DNA of 5,445 bases from Planctomycetaceae bacterium. GTDB taxonomy: Bacteria > Planctomycetota > Planctomycetia > Pirellulales > Thermoguttaceae. The stretch lies in the NCBI GenBank assembly GCA_031267635.1, contig JAIRYX010000323.1, positions 1-5,445 on the forward strand, written 5' to 3'. How positions within the stretch are numbered: position 1 is the stretch's first letter; each line of letters starts with the position of its first letter. The position numbers and the translations under genes are program-made. Below are positions 1 through 5,245 of this stretch, in pieces. A model generated the notes under the pieces. That model was not told the DNA's origin. It searched no databases and saw only the letters and a program-made list of their open reading frames with translations.

Positions 1-111
1 TCTGTTGTTCCCAAGGGACGCAAGAGACTCCAGGGACAATTGGGACAGGGCGAGTTTCTTGAAAAAGAACATGAGAAATTCCCCGAAGAGTTTCCAAAAT
101 CAGAAAAATGA
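1..111 (+). CDS. Possible 3' end of a gene entering from the left (partial, unidentified)
   Basis: Frame 1 is open from the first base to a TGA at 109-111, giving 36 residues that end in EFLEKEHEKFPEEFPKSEK, a charged Glu/Lys-rich tail with codon choices like those of the neighbouring genes. No family is recognisable. Against it: the first half overlaps the 9-nt-period GGGAC array at 11-46, whose words recur in clearly non-coding DNA at 184-219, and frame 2 is also open across the same stretch. If real, the gene converges on flgB. I treat it as a weak candidate; the bases left of the window would decide. Confidence 0.27.
   Translation, partial: SVVPKGRKRLQGQLGQGEFLEKEHEKFPEEFPKSEK
11..46 (-). 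repeat. 9-nt-period GTCCC array, minus orientation (4 units)
   Basis: Read on the minus strand, positions 46 to 11 are four consecutive 9-mers: GTCCCAATT, GTCCCTGGA, GTCTCTTGC, GTCCCTTGG. It is the inverted counterpart of the plus-strand array at 184-219. Unit by unit, 27 of 36 positions agree, and 13-24 is an exact 12-bp reverse complement of 197-208. A transcript of either strand could therefore pair the two arrays into a long imperfect stem. Function unknown. Confidence 0.7.
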
Positions 112-116
112 GTCCC

Positions 117-195
117 CAAAGTCCCTGTTGTCTCCCCGCTGAATTAAAATCAGCAGAATCTCAACATTCCATATCGCCTCAAAGTCCCTGTTGTC
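117..195 (+). repeat. 16-bp direct repeat CAAAGTCCCTGTTGTC (117-132 and 180-195)
   Basis: Two exact 16-bp copies lie 63 bp apart. The first copy carries one or two units of the same 9-nt GTCCC word; the second runs into the four-unit array at 184-219. The spacer holds a small hairpin, GCTGA (138-142) with TCAGC (150-154). This suggests duplication of a repeat module rather than coding sequence. Confidence 0.7.
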
Positions 196-219
196 CCTTG
201 CGTCCCTTTTGTCCCTTAC
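184..219 (+). repeat. 9-nt-period GTCCC array, plus orientation (4 units)
   Basis: Four head-to-tail 9-mers, each starting GTCCCT: GTCCCTGTT, GTCCCTTGC, GTCCCTTTT, GTCCCTTAC. A period of nine keeps every frame open and gives low-complexity translations (Arg-Asp-x repeats on the minus strand), so the apparent open frames here are best read as a by-product of the repeat. See the inverted partner at 11-46. Confidence 0.75.
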
Positions 220-242
220 ACGAAAGCTTTTCGGGAATCCCC

Positions 243-358
243 CAGAGCCGCTGTTGCCAGCGACGGCGGCTTTGTCACCGGTTACGAGGGCTTCGTCGCT
301 TGCGACGGAACCCTCGGCGCACCCCCCGAAAGCTCCGTGGTACACCACGACGGCTCTG
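243..358. repeat. GC-rich block of nested hairpins (candidate structured RNA or palindromic repeat)
   Basis: The block is bounded by an exact 8-bp inverted repeat, CAGAGCCG (243-250) and CGGCTCTG (351-358). Inside are three hairpins. The first is CGCTG/CAGCG with loop TTGC (249-262). The second and strongest is 285-316: CGAGGG/CCCTCG enclosing CGTCGC-TT-GCGACG, about 14 pairs including one G-U, with one mismatch. The third is CGTGGT-AC-ACCACG (336-349). Nesting of this kind is typical of a folded RNA or a dispersed palindromic element. Which strand, if any, is transcribed cannot be told from the fold; a minus-strand promoter-like sequence lies just outside at 360-389. The first small hairpin overlaps the closing stem by two bases, so the two compete slightly. 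Confidence 0.5.
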
Positions 359-359
359 A

Positions 360-389
360 ATTATAACCCGGACGCTTTGGATTAGACAA
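360..389 (-). promoter_or_regulatory. Possible minus-strand promoter reading into the hairpin block
   Basis: On the minus strand TTGTCT (389-384) is followed after 18 bp by a perfect TATAAT (365-360). Transcription would start near the edge of the hairpin block and run through the GGGAC array. The -10 is ideal, the -35 only four of six and the spacing one base long, so this may be chance in AT-rich DNA. Confidence 0.3.
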
Positions 390-501
390 AGAGATTATTT
401 TGATGGCTTGTTTAATTCGCGTGCGTAACATGAGTTCTAATTATTCCCTCAAGATGCTTTCCAATGCGTTCTAAGTGTCGGTGAGATTTGGCGGATTATT
501 G

Positions 502-933
502 CTACACTCTTTCGCTGATAGAAGTTTGCAGTAGATTCATTTGATGTTTCATAATGCTGATAGCGGAGTTAAATTCCATGCTGTTTTTCGCCATTTCCGT
601 GACCTGATATTCCATGCCGATATTATTATGGTCGTGTTGTAAAATCGGAATATCTTGAGGCCACGTTCCACCGCCGGTCATGCTCGAACTTTTGAGCGGA
701 TAACGGATTTCCGCCGGACTTCCCGGCTCATGTTTTTGTTGGATTGCATCGGCGAGATCGTTTTTGAATTTGCCGACGTCCATGTCTCGCATTTTTGAGC
801 CGGGCGTGTCAAAGTTGGCAATGTTTCCGGCAAGCAGATTTTGCCGTGCTTCGTTGAATACCGCCACTTGTTCAAGCGAAGGAATTGTAGTTCCGCCAAA
901 AATCGCGTGAAATTGCATTGTCGGGCGTATCAT
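502..933 (-). CDS. flgB: Flagellar basal-body rod protein FlgB
   Basis: FlgB is a proximal rod subunit of the flagellar basal body, exported by the flagellar type III apparatus and assembled across the periplasm. The 143-residue product has the usual length (about 130-145). The rod-protein signature NEARQNLLAGNIANFDTPG is at residues 27-45. The C-terminal helix at residues 103-138 (GMEYQVTEMAKNSMEFNSAI at 106-125) is the other conserved rod segment, and the variable middle is polar. The frame extends to a GTG at 960, but I choose the ATG at 933 because AGAGG sits 7 nt before it and because the extension lies in a repeat-like stretch. The stop is TAG. The sigma-54 activator lies 294 bp upstream on the same strand. 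No flgC or fliE follows within the window, which is unusual because flgB-flgC-fliE is the common order. Confidence 0.93.
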   Translation of the reverse strand: MIRPTMQFHAIFGGTTIPSLEQVAVFNEARQNLLAGNIANFDTPGSKMRDMDVGKFKNDLADAIQQKHEPGSPAEIRYPLKSSSMTGGGTWPQDIPILQHDHNNIGMEYQVTEMAKNSMEFNSAISIMKHQMNLLQTSISERV

Positions 934-940
934 GGCATGA

Positions 941-945
941 CCTCT
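941..945 (-). promoter_or_regulatory. Ribosome binding site of flgB
   Basis: AGAGG on the minus strand (945-941), 7 nt before the ATG at 933. This decides the start in favour of 933 over the in-frame GTG at 960. Confidence 0.65.
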
Positions 946-954
946 TTTTTGATT

Positions 955-1017
955 CACCACGAAGGACGCAAAGAAAAATTAAACATTTTTCCTTTCAATG
1001 TCCCGCGTGTTGCGCGT
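955..1017. repeat. Second cluster of GGAC/GTCCC words upstream of flgB
   Basis: Positions 955-975 read CACCACGAAGGACGCAAAGA plus one A, and GGACGCAA here (964-971) repeats 16-23. Positions 1000-1017 read GTCCCGCGT GTTGCGCGT, again 9-nt units and in the opposite orientation, around an AT-rich centre. This looks like a smaller, degraded version of the inverted arrays at 11-219, so related words lie on both sides of flgB. From memory, CACCACGAAGGAC-type words recur in intergenic DNA of many bacteria; I cannot verify that here. Confidence 0.4.
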
Positions 1018-1227
1018 TCCAATGTTTCTGGTTCAAATAATCTTCAACCGACTCGACAGATGAGTACAGATGGACTGCACAACATCATCAATTGTTTTTA
1101 TTCCTCTATGCGGAAACTTATTTTTCCACATAAAAATTTCAATAGGGTTGACGCGGTGGGGGACAATGCGGGAATCCCAAAGGCGGAAATTCGTCACATA
1201 GACCTGATAAATTTTGGATACAAACTT

Positions 1228-2352
1228 CTAAAACACTTCCGGAGAACCTTGTTTTTGCTTTTTGGAGATTCCCATTTCTTTAAGTTTTGTCGTTAGTGTC
1301 CGCAAGCCGATTCCCAATGCGGCGGCGGTTTTAGCTTGACGTCCGCCAAACTGTTCCAGAGTCAGGCGAATGAATGCTTTTTCCATTTCGTCCAGCGTCA
1401 TTCCCAAAAACGGCTGCGCGGAGGAGTCCGCGGCAGGAAAAATCTCTACCGGCGTTTCATTCCAATCGACAATGCCGCATTCCGGAGAAAATCTTGCCGA
1501 AATCAAACAGTTTTGTTGTGGCATGTCGGGAATTTTCGGATGGCTGTTTTTCTCTGACAATTCCGGCAACCAACGGATAATCTCATCGATGGAAACTGCC
1601 GAACGTTCCGCAAAAACAGATACCCGCGTCACCAAATTTTCGAGCTGCCGTACATTGCCCGGCCAATGATAATCCCGTAAGAACTGGATTGCCGTGTTGT
1701 CAAATTGAATCGGTTGCCGATTCAAACGCTTGGCAGATTTTTCGGCAAAATACGTAGCCAGCTCCGGCACATCTTCGCGACGTTCCCGCAACGGCGGCAC
1801 AAAAACCGGCAGCACAGCCAGCCGATGATAAAGGTCTTCGCGAAATCGTCCCGCCGCGATCTCCTGTCGCAAATCGCGATTCGTCGTCGCAAGAATCCGA
1901 ACATCGACATGAATTGTCTCGCACGCTCCCACTCGTTCAAACGAGCGTTCTTGCAACACGCGAAGAAGTTTAGATTGCCAAAATGCCGGAATTTCGCTGA
2001 TTTCGTCGAGTAGCAGCGTCCCGCCGTCCGCCGCTTCAAACCGTCCGACTCGATCATGCTCCGCGCCGGTGAATGCTCCTTTTTTATGTCCGAACAACTC
2101 GCTTTCCATCAATTCCGCGCTCATCGCGGGACAATTCAACGCCATCCACGGTTTATGATTCCGCGGACTGGTTTCGTGAAGCATCCGCGCGACAATTTCC
2201 TTGCCGGTTCCGTTTTCGCCCTGAATGAGTACGCTTTCCGACACTCCCGCCACCCGCTCAATTTGGCGGCGCAACTGCGTCATCGCCGCACTTGAACCAA
2301 TCATGACCGGCGAAGGAAATGAGACAGATTGTTCGTTTTGATTTTCAAGCAT
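1228..2352 (-). CDS. Sigma-54-dependent transcriptional activator (AAA+ plus Fis-type HTH, no receiver domain)
   Basis: A bacterial enhancer-binding protein of 374 residues: it would bind upstream DNA and use ATP hydrolysis to open promoters held by sigma-54 RNA polymerase. The AAA+ domain covers about residues 17-245. It shows Walker A GENGTGKE (45-52), the sigma-54-contacting GAFTGA loop (92-97), Walker B LLLDE (113-117), the arginine-finger region FREDLYHRL (170-178) and sensor II WPGNVRQLEN (230-239). A linker of about 75 residues leads to a Fis-like helix-turn-helix near 318-362 (GGRQAKTAAALGIGLRTLTT, 336-355). Only about 16 residues precede the ATPase, so there is no receiver, GAF or PAS domain; control must come through expression or a partner protein. 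PspF is a known protein with this layout. Its position upstream of flgB on the same strand suggests a flagellar regulator, but the 294-bp gap and lack of a visible -24/-12 site leave that as inference. Confidence 0.93.
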   Translation of the reverse strand: MLENQNEQSVSFPSPVMIGSSAAMTQLRRQIERVAGVSESVLIQGENGTGKEIVARMLHETSPRNHKPWMALNCPAMSAELMESELFGHKKGAFTGAEHDRVGRFEAADGGTLLLDEISEIPAFWQSKLLRVLQERSFERVGACETIHVDVRILATTNRDLRQEIAAGRFREDLYHRLAVLPVFVPPLRERREDVPELATYFAEKSAKRLNRQPIQFDNTAIQFLRDYHWPGNVRQLENLVTRVSVFAERSAVSIDEIIRWLPELSEKNSHPKIPDMPQQNCLISARFSPECGIVDWNETPVEIFPAADSSAQPFLGMTLDEMEKAFIRLTLEQFGGRQAKTAAALGIGLRTLTTKLKEMGISKKQKQGSPEVF

Positions 2353-2525
2353 TTTTCTCTACGGTTTTGCTGGACGTACTTTTTATAGCGTATCGTAAGA
2401 AAAACAATGAGGAAAGAAAAGAGCAAAATTTTTATTTGCCGCGAATCCGCAAGGAAGATTGGTTGCAACAGTCAAAATATCCGCGACAAAAATTAAGAAT
2501 TCAATGCCCAAACTTGTTTTTTGAA

Positions 2526-3467
2526 TCATTCCCGAAAACGGACGTAAATCTCTTTCTGATCGTGCAAACGAAAGCCGCAACGCAAATAGGTATTGATCGC
2601 CGGAATATTATTCTGATCCGCCGAAACAATGATCAACTCATTATCCCGTTGTTTGGCAATAAATTGAGCGAATTGGACGATTTCACGAGAAAATCCTCGA
2701 CCACGAAATTCCAAAATCAAACCAAGATAAGTCAATTCAAGATATTGACATTCCTCAAGTTGCGTCAAAAGTAAAGCTCCAATGACTTGAGATTCATATT
2801 CTATAAAAAACCAGAGCGACGGCTCAAAAACATGGCTTTCTTGGTAGCTTTTGAGGATTTGTGACGTCGGCACAAGTCCGGCTAATTGAGGAAAATCAAG
2901 CGTTTTTTGATAAGTTTGTTCAACCAACGTCACCATTTCTTCCCAATAGTCATTCGCATATTCCCGAAAAGTCAGCTGTTTTGCGGGAAACTGTTCGGGA
3001 AATTCAACCCGTTGCGAGTTCAAATAGAGCAAATTGGAAATTTTTTGAAATTGGAATATTTTCAAAAGTGTTTCATCTGCCGATTGCTGATAATCCGCCA
3101 AAAGCATTATCAAGCAAGCGTCGGTGGCAATAGAAAAATCAATCAGTTTTTTAAACATCCCTTGGAACGTCAATTTGGGTTCGCCCGCAATGATTGTCGG
3201 AAGTAACGCGAGAAGGGTTTTATCGGGTCGCAGCATGGTAAAAAGTCCGCCAACCATTCTGCCGTTTCTTTCCCAATGAAAAATTTCGTGATGCGCCAAC
3301 TTTGTTTCATGCCGATAAAGCTGCTTTTGCTCCTGGCAATACAAGCGAACCATGACGTTAATACGCGGTTTCCGCAATTCGTCCGGCAAGTGCGCCAGCA
3401 GTATTTCTAATAATTCCGGAAGTTCTTGTAACGTTGTTTCGTGACAGGTCAGCATTTCGACGCTCAT
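2526..3467 (-). CDS. GNAT-family N-acetyltransferase, probably with two tandem GNAT-like domains
   Basis: The C-terminal half (about 165-310) is a recognisable GNAT acyl-CoA transferase. FFIEYESQVIGALLLTQ (220-236) forms the central strands. LEFRGRGFSREIV (252-264) carries the R-G-x-G loop that binds the CoA pyrophosphate, and NNIPAINTYLRCGF (286-299) is motif B. The N-terminal half (about 10-160) has a similar strand-helix order: GRMVGGLFTML at 69-79, a strand at 119-124 and a helix at 130-143. It lacks an R/Q-x-x-G-x-G/A loop and looks like a degenerate second GNAT domain. At 313 residues the protein is about twice a single-domain GNAT. The substrate cannot be inferred. The gene starts 22 bp after larB and is probably co-transcribed with it. 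I see no Shine-Dalgarno sequence before the ATG at 3467; an out-of-frame ATG lies at 3474. Confidence 0.85.
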   Translation of the reverse strand: MSVEMLTCHETTLQELPELLEILLAHLPDELRKPRINVMVRLYCQEQKQLYRHETKLAHHEIFHWERNGRMVGGLFTMLRPDKTLLALLPTIIAGEPKLTFQGMFKKLIDFSIATDACLIMLLADYQQSADETLLKIFQFQKISNLLYLNSQRVEFPEQFPAKQLTFREYANDYWEEMVTLVEQTYQKTLDFPQLAGLVPTSQILKSYQESHVFEPSLWFFIEYESQVIGALLLTQLEECQYLELTYLGLILEFRGRGFSREIVQFAQFIAKQRDNELIIVSADQNNIPAINTYLRCGFRLHDQKEIYVRFRE

Positions 3468-3489
3468 TTTTCATTTTGTAACAATGGTT

Positions 3490-4317
3490 CTAACGACACT
3501 CATGCCGGTTTTTAGCGATGAGTCCGGCAACGTAACCTGCTTTGAACCCTGCGTCAATGTTAACAACCGTCACATTAGACGCACAACTATTGAGCATTCC
3601 GAGCAGCGCCGCGAGTCCGCCGAAACTTGCGCCGTATCCAACGCTGGTCGGCACCGCAATCACCGGGCAGGAAACGTAACCTCCGACAACGCTTGGCAAT
3701 GCACCTTCCATGCCGGCACAAACGACAATCGCATCCGCGTCCTGGAAGAGCGTAAGATTTGCTTGCAAACGATGCGGTCCCGCAACTCCGATATCCTGAA
3801 TCAAAACGGTGTTCGCTCCCGTCCATTCAGAAGTTTCGCGAGCTTCTTCCGCCACAGGAAGGTCGCTTGTTCCGGCAGTAATGACGGCGACTTTGCCAAT
3901 TTTAGAAAGCTTTTCTCCCGCTTCAGACGATTTCGGAACGCGAAATGTCCGTCCGACAGCGTTATAATGTCCGGCGGGAAATTTTTTCAGCAAAGTTTCC
4001 GCTTTTTCGGCATTCATTCGGGTCGCTAAAACACTAACGTCATGCAAAATCAGCGAATGAAAAATTTTTTCGAGCGATTCCACCGTTTTTCCTTCGGCGA
4101 AAACGACTTCAGGAAAACCGCACCGCATCGCGCGTCCCAAATCAATCTGCGCGTCGCCGACATTGGCGATGTAATGTTTCGCCTGGCACTCTTCCGGTTT
4201 TTGAGGGACGTGTTCCGCATGGTGTGGCAAATATGGAGAAATTTGCTTTAGAAATTGTTCCGGCGTAACGTCGCCCTGCAGATATCGTTCCGACAAATGT
4301 TTGAGAATTTCGTTCAT
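3490..4317 (-). CDS. larB: LarB, pyridinium-3,5-biscarboxylic acid mononucleotide synthase (nickel-pincer cofactor synthesis)
   Basis: LarB carboxylates nicotinic acid adenine dinucleotide at C5 and hydrolyses it to the dicarboxylated mononucleotide that LarE and LarC convert to the nickel-pincer cofactor of lactate racemase and related LarA enzymes. The 275-residue protein has the family N-terminal signature LGRAMRCGFPEVVFAEGKTV (60-79). Its C-terminal domain resembles the PurE carboxylase fold: VAVITAGTSDLPVAEEA (143-159), IGVAGPHRL (176-184), AIVVCAGMEGALPSVVGGYV (196-215) and PTSVGYGASFGGLAALLGML (223-242). The conserved Cys245 in NSCASNVTVVNID corresponds to the substrate-binding cysteine known for LarB (Cys221 in Lactiplantibacillus plantarum, from memory). 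The ATG at 4317 has AAGG 8 nt upstream. A GNAT gene follows after 22 bp. larC, larE and larA are not in the window. Confidence 0.93.
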   Translation of the reverse strand: MNEILKHLSERYLQGDVTPEQFLKQISPYLPHHAEHVPQKPEECQAKHYIANVGDAQIDLGRAMRCGFPEVVFAEGKTVESLEKIFHSLILHDVSVLATRMNAEKAETLLKKFPAGHYNAVGRTFRVPKSSEAGEKLSKIGKVAVITAGTSDLPVAEEARETSEWTGANTVLIQDIGVAGPHRLQANLTLFQDADAIVVCAGMEGALPSVVGGYVSCPVIAVPTSVGYGASFGGLAALLGMLNSCASNVTVVNIDAGFKAGYVAGLIAKNRHECR

Positions 4318-4325
4318 GATTTTTG

Positions 4326-4329
4326 CCTT
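4326..4329 (-). promoter_or_regulatory. Ribosome binding site of larB
   Basis: AAGG on the minus strand (4329-4326), 8 nt before the larB ATG. It supports the start at 4317. Confidence 0.5.
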
Positions 4330-4382
4330 GATTTGAGGGAGTTTTAATAATCTCTTTATATTGTCACGGATCTTGCTCCGTT

Positions 4383-4411
4383 ATTATGAGCAAAACGCAC
4401 GAAAAAGTCAA
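4383..4411 (-). promoter_or_regulatory. Sigma-70-like promoter of the larB-GNAT pair
   Basis: On the minus strand TTGACT (4411-4406) and CATAAT (4388-4383) are separated by exactly 17 bp, each matching the consensus hexamer at five of six positions. The predicted start lies near 4376, leaving a leader of about 60 nt before larB. Within the leader ACGGA (4370-4366) and TCCGT (4381-4377) form a small 5-bp inverted repeat around the start site, which could be an operator or chance. Confidence 0.6.
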
Positions 4412-4436
4412 CAAGAAACTGCTTCGCAAAGAAACA

Positions 4437-4464
4437 TTGTTTTTTCCTGAAAAACGAATATAAT
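4437..4464 (+). promoter_or_regulatory. Candidate promoter of the ferredoxin gene
   Basis: A perfect TATAAT at 4459-4464 is preceded 16 bp upstream by TTGTTT (4437-4442), which matches only TTG of the -35 consensus. It would give a leader of about 95 nt. That leader contains an exact 10-bp direct repeat, CGTAAAAATT, at 4521-4530 and 4555-4564, the second copy ending directly at the ATG. Confidence 0.4.
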
Positions 4465-4564
4465 AACGAAGAAAAATTTGTCATCATGTCACCAATTTTA
4501 CTTTGTGAACCGTTATTTAGCGTAAAAATTTCCACAAGCGAATTTTTTGCGTGCCGTAAAAATT

Positions 4565-4843
4565 ATGCCGGTCAAAATAAATAATAGTACGATTTCCGAA
4601 ACAGATTCTGTTTCAACATCAGTTTCGTCGCCGCAAACCACATACGTCGTTGTCAAAAAGGATCTTTGCAAAGCGTGCGGTCTTTGTATTGAATTTTGCC
4701 CTAAAAAAGTGCTTTCCAAAGGAACGACTATCAGCGAAATGGGATACGAATATACTGTTTACTGCGGTGAAGGGTGTATCGGTTGCGGAACCTGTTTTTA
4801 CGTCTGCCCCGAACCCGATGCTTTGACGGTTTATAAAAAATAA
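4565..4843 (+). CDS. Small 2x[4Fe-4S] ferredoxin, like the delta subunit of 2-oxoacid:ferredoxin oxidoreductases
   Basis: The 92-residue protein has two CxxCxxCxxxCP cluster motifs: CKACGLCIEFCP (Cys35, 38, 41, 45) and CIGCGTCFYVCP (Cys71, 74, 77, 81). Together they would bind two [4Fe-4S] clusters for electron transfer in the cytoplasm. The text around the first motif (KKDLCKACGLCIEFCPKKVL) closely resembles KorD/VorD subunits, which pass electrons from 2-oxoglutarate or branched-chain oxoacid oxidation. About 25 Ser/Thr-rich residues precede the domain, and an extra Cys67 lies before the second motif. I chose the ATG at 4565; the frame continues to a TTG at 4547, which lacks any support. 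No Shine-Dalgarno sequence is visible. The alpha, beta and gamma subunit genes that usually follow delta are absent: 504 bp of non-coding DNA follow. It may be a stand-alone ferredoxin or a separated subunit. Confidence 0.88.
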   Translation: MPVKINNSTISETDSVSTSVSSPQTTYVVVKKDLCKACGLCIEFCPKKVLSKGTTISEMGYEYTVYCGEGCIGCGTCFYVCPEPDALTVYKK

Positions 4844-4927
4844 AGGACACAAATTAGAAAAACAAGAATTGAACTTGCCTGAAATGAGAAAACCTGTTAT
4901 GCTGACAATTTTGAATGAGGCGTCAGT

Positions 4928-4957
4928 TTTATAGGTGACTGAATAGTTACCTATAAA
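4928..4957. repeat. 13-bp hairpin with GAAT loop
   Basis: TTTATAGGTGACT (4928-4940) pairs fully with AGTTACCTATAAA (4945-4957), with one G-U pair and a four-base loop. It lies 84 nt after the ferredoxin stop codon. With no following T-tract it is not a standard terminator on either strand. It could stabilise a 3' end, be a protein-binding dyad, or be a remnant of a mobile element. Confidence 0.6.
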
Positions 4958-4971
4958 GTATTGACTATTGA

Positions 4972-5053
4972 GAACTTCTAAAAACCTACCTTCAACAAAA
5001 ATTTTACCATTGAAAAATAAGGACTTACTAACATCTGGGGGATGTTTTTAGAA
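4972..5053. repeat. ~82-bp palindromic element, copy 1
   Basis: The ends TTCTAAAAAC (4976-4985) and GTTTTTAGAA (5044-5053) are exact 10-bp inverted repeats, with further partial pairing inwards. It shares with copy 2 the blocks ACTTCTAAAAACCT (4974-4987), TTGAAAAATAAGG (5010-5022), CTTAC (5024-5028) and the right end, in the same order and at the same spacing to within one base. An inner TTCAA/TTGAA pair (4991-4995, 5010-5014) could form a second stem. It has no coding capacity. The layout resembles a MITE or a structured repeat RNA; no flanking target-site duplication is obvious. Confidence 0.65.
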
Positions 5054-5158
5054 ATTCCCGTAAGTCATTTGAAATGAATTTCATATTTTTTACGTTTTCT
5101 GTTTTTTAAGCAAATACACATTTAATTCACCGTAATTTTGAGAAAATAATTTTAGCAT

Positions 5159-5197
5159 GTTTATTGGAAAATGTAGTATTAAAGTATTTTCATAAAC
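5159..5197. repeat. Bulged 12-bp hairpin
   Basis: GTTTAT plus GAAAAT (5159-5164, 5167-5172) pair with ATTTTC plus ATAAAC (5186-5191, 5192-5197), leaving a 2-nt bulge on the left arm and a 13-nt loop. AT-rich and possibly chance, but it sits midway between the two ~82-bp elements. Confidence 0.4.
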
Positions 5198-5245
5198 AAT
5201 CAGTTGTAAGACACACTTTGGGGTACAATGTATATATACTTATGG

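Larger units (their letters stand above)
220..501. other. Non-coding region downstream of flgB
   Basis: No supportable gene. Positions 220-358 are GC-rich and dominated by inverted repeats (separate entry). Positions 359-501 have ordinary composition and separate that block from the flgB stop codon. A minus-strand frame of 49 codons (431 to 282) runs into the hairpins and has no close ribosome binding site; I do not count it as a gene. flgC and fliE, which normally follow flgB, are absent, and no clear intrinsic terminator follows flgB. Confidence 0.6.

Noticed and set aside
11..219. CRISPR array
   Set aside because: The repeats are 9 nt and contiguous without unique spacers, with arms in opposite orientation and no cas genes nearby.
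100..348. Open frames on both strands across the repeat and hairpin blocks
   Set aside because: They translate the 9-nt repeat into low-complexity Arg-Asp or Ser-Leu runs and the hairpins into unrelated text. A repeat with a period divisible by three keeps frames open without coding.
282..431. 49-codon minus-strand frame starting MLRTRIKQAIKI
   Set aside because: It ends inside the strong hairpin at 285-316, and its only purine-rich stretch is too far from the ATG. The first half looks protein-like, but the evidence is too thin to call a gene.
1109..1130. TGCGGAAA/TTTCCACA hairpin as a terminator of the activator gene
   Set aside because: One mismatch interrupts the stem and no T-run follows on the minus strand.
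934..1227. Sigma-54 (-24/-12) or sigma-28 promoter for flgB
   Set aside because: No GG-N10-GC pair in a good context and no TAAA-N15-GCCGATAA match was found on the minus strand.
1223..1233. AACTTCTAAAA at the activator stop codon, like the ends of the ~82-bp elements
   Set aside because: Only 11 bases match, part of it is coding (the Val-Phe-stop codons), and there is no matching right end. Probably chance.
841..1296. 151-codon plus-strand frame antisense to flgB and the activator
   Set aside because: It overlaps both genes, has no homology-like motif and is explained as a shadow frame.
2353..2525. Promoter of the sigma-54 activator (TATAAA near its start, TTGTTT upstream)
   Set aside because: The spacing between the only reasonable boxes is about 14 bp, too short to claim.
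2319..2774. 151-codon plus-strand frame between the activator and the GNAT gene
   Set aside because: It overlaps the GNAT 3' end and the activator 5' end, has a Lys/Gln-rich composition with no recognisable motif, and starts inside the activator gene.
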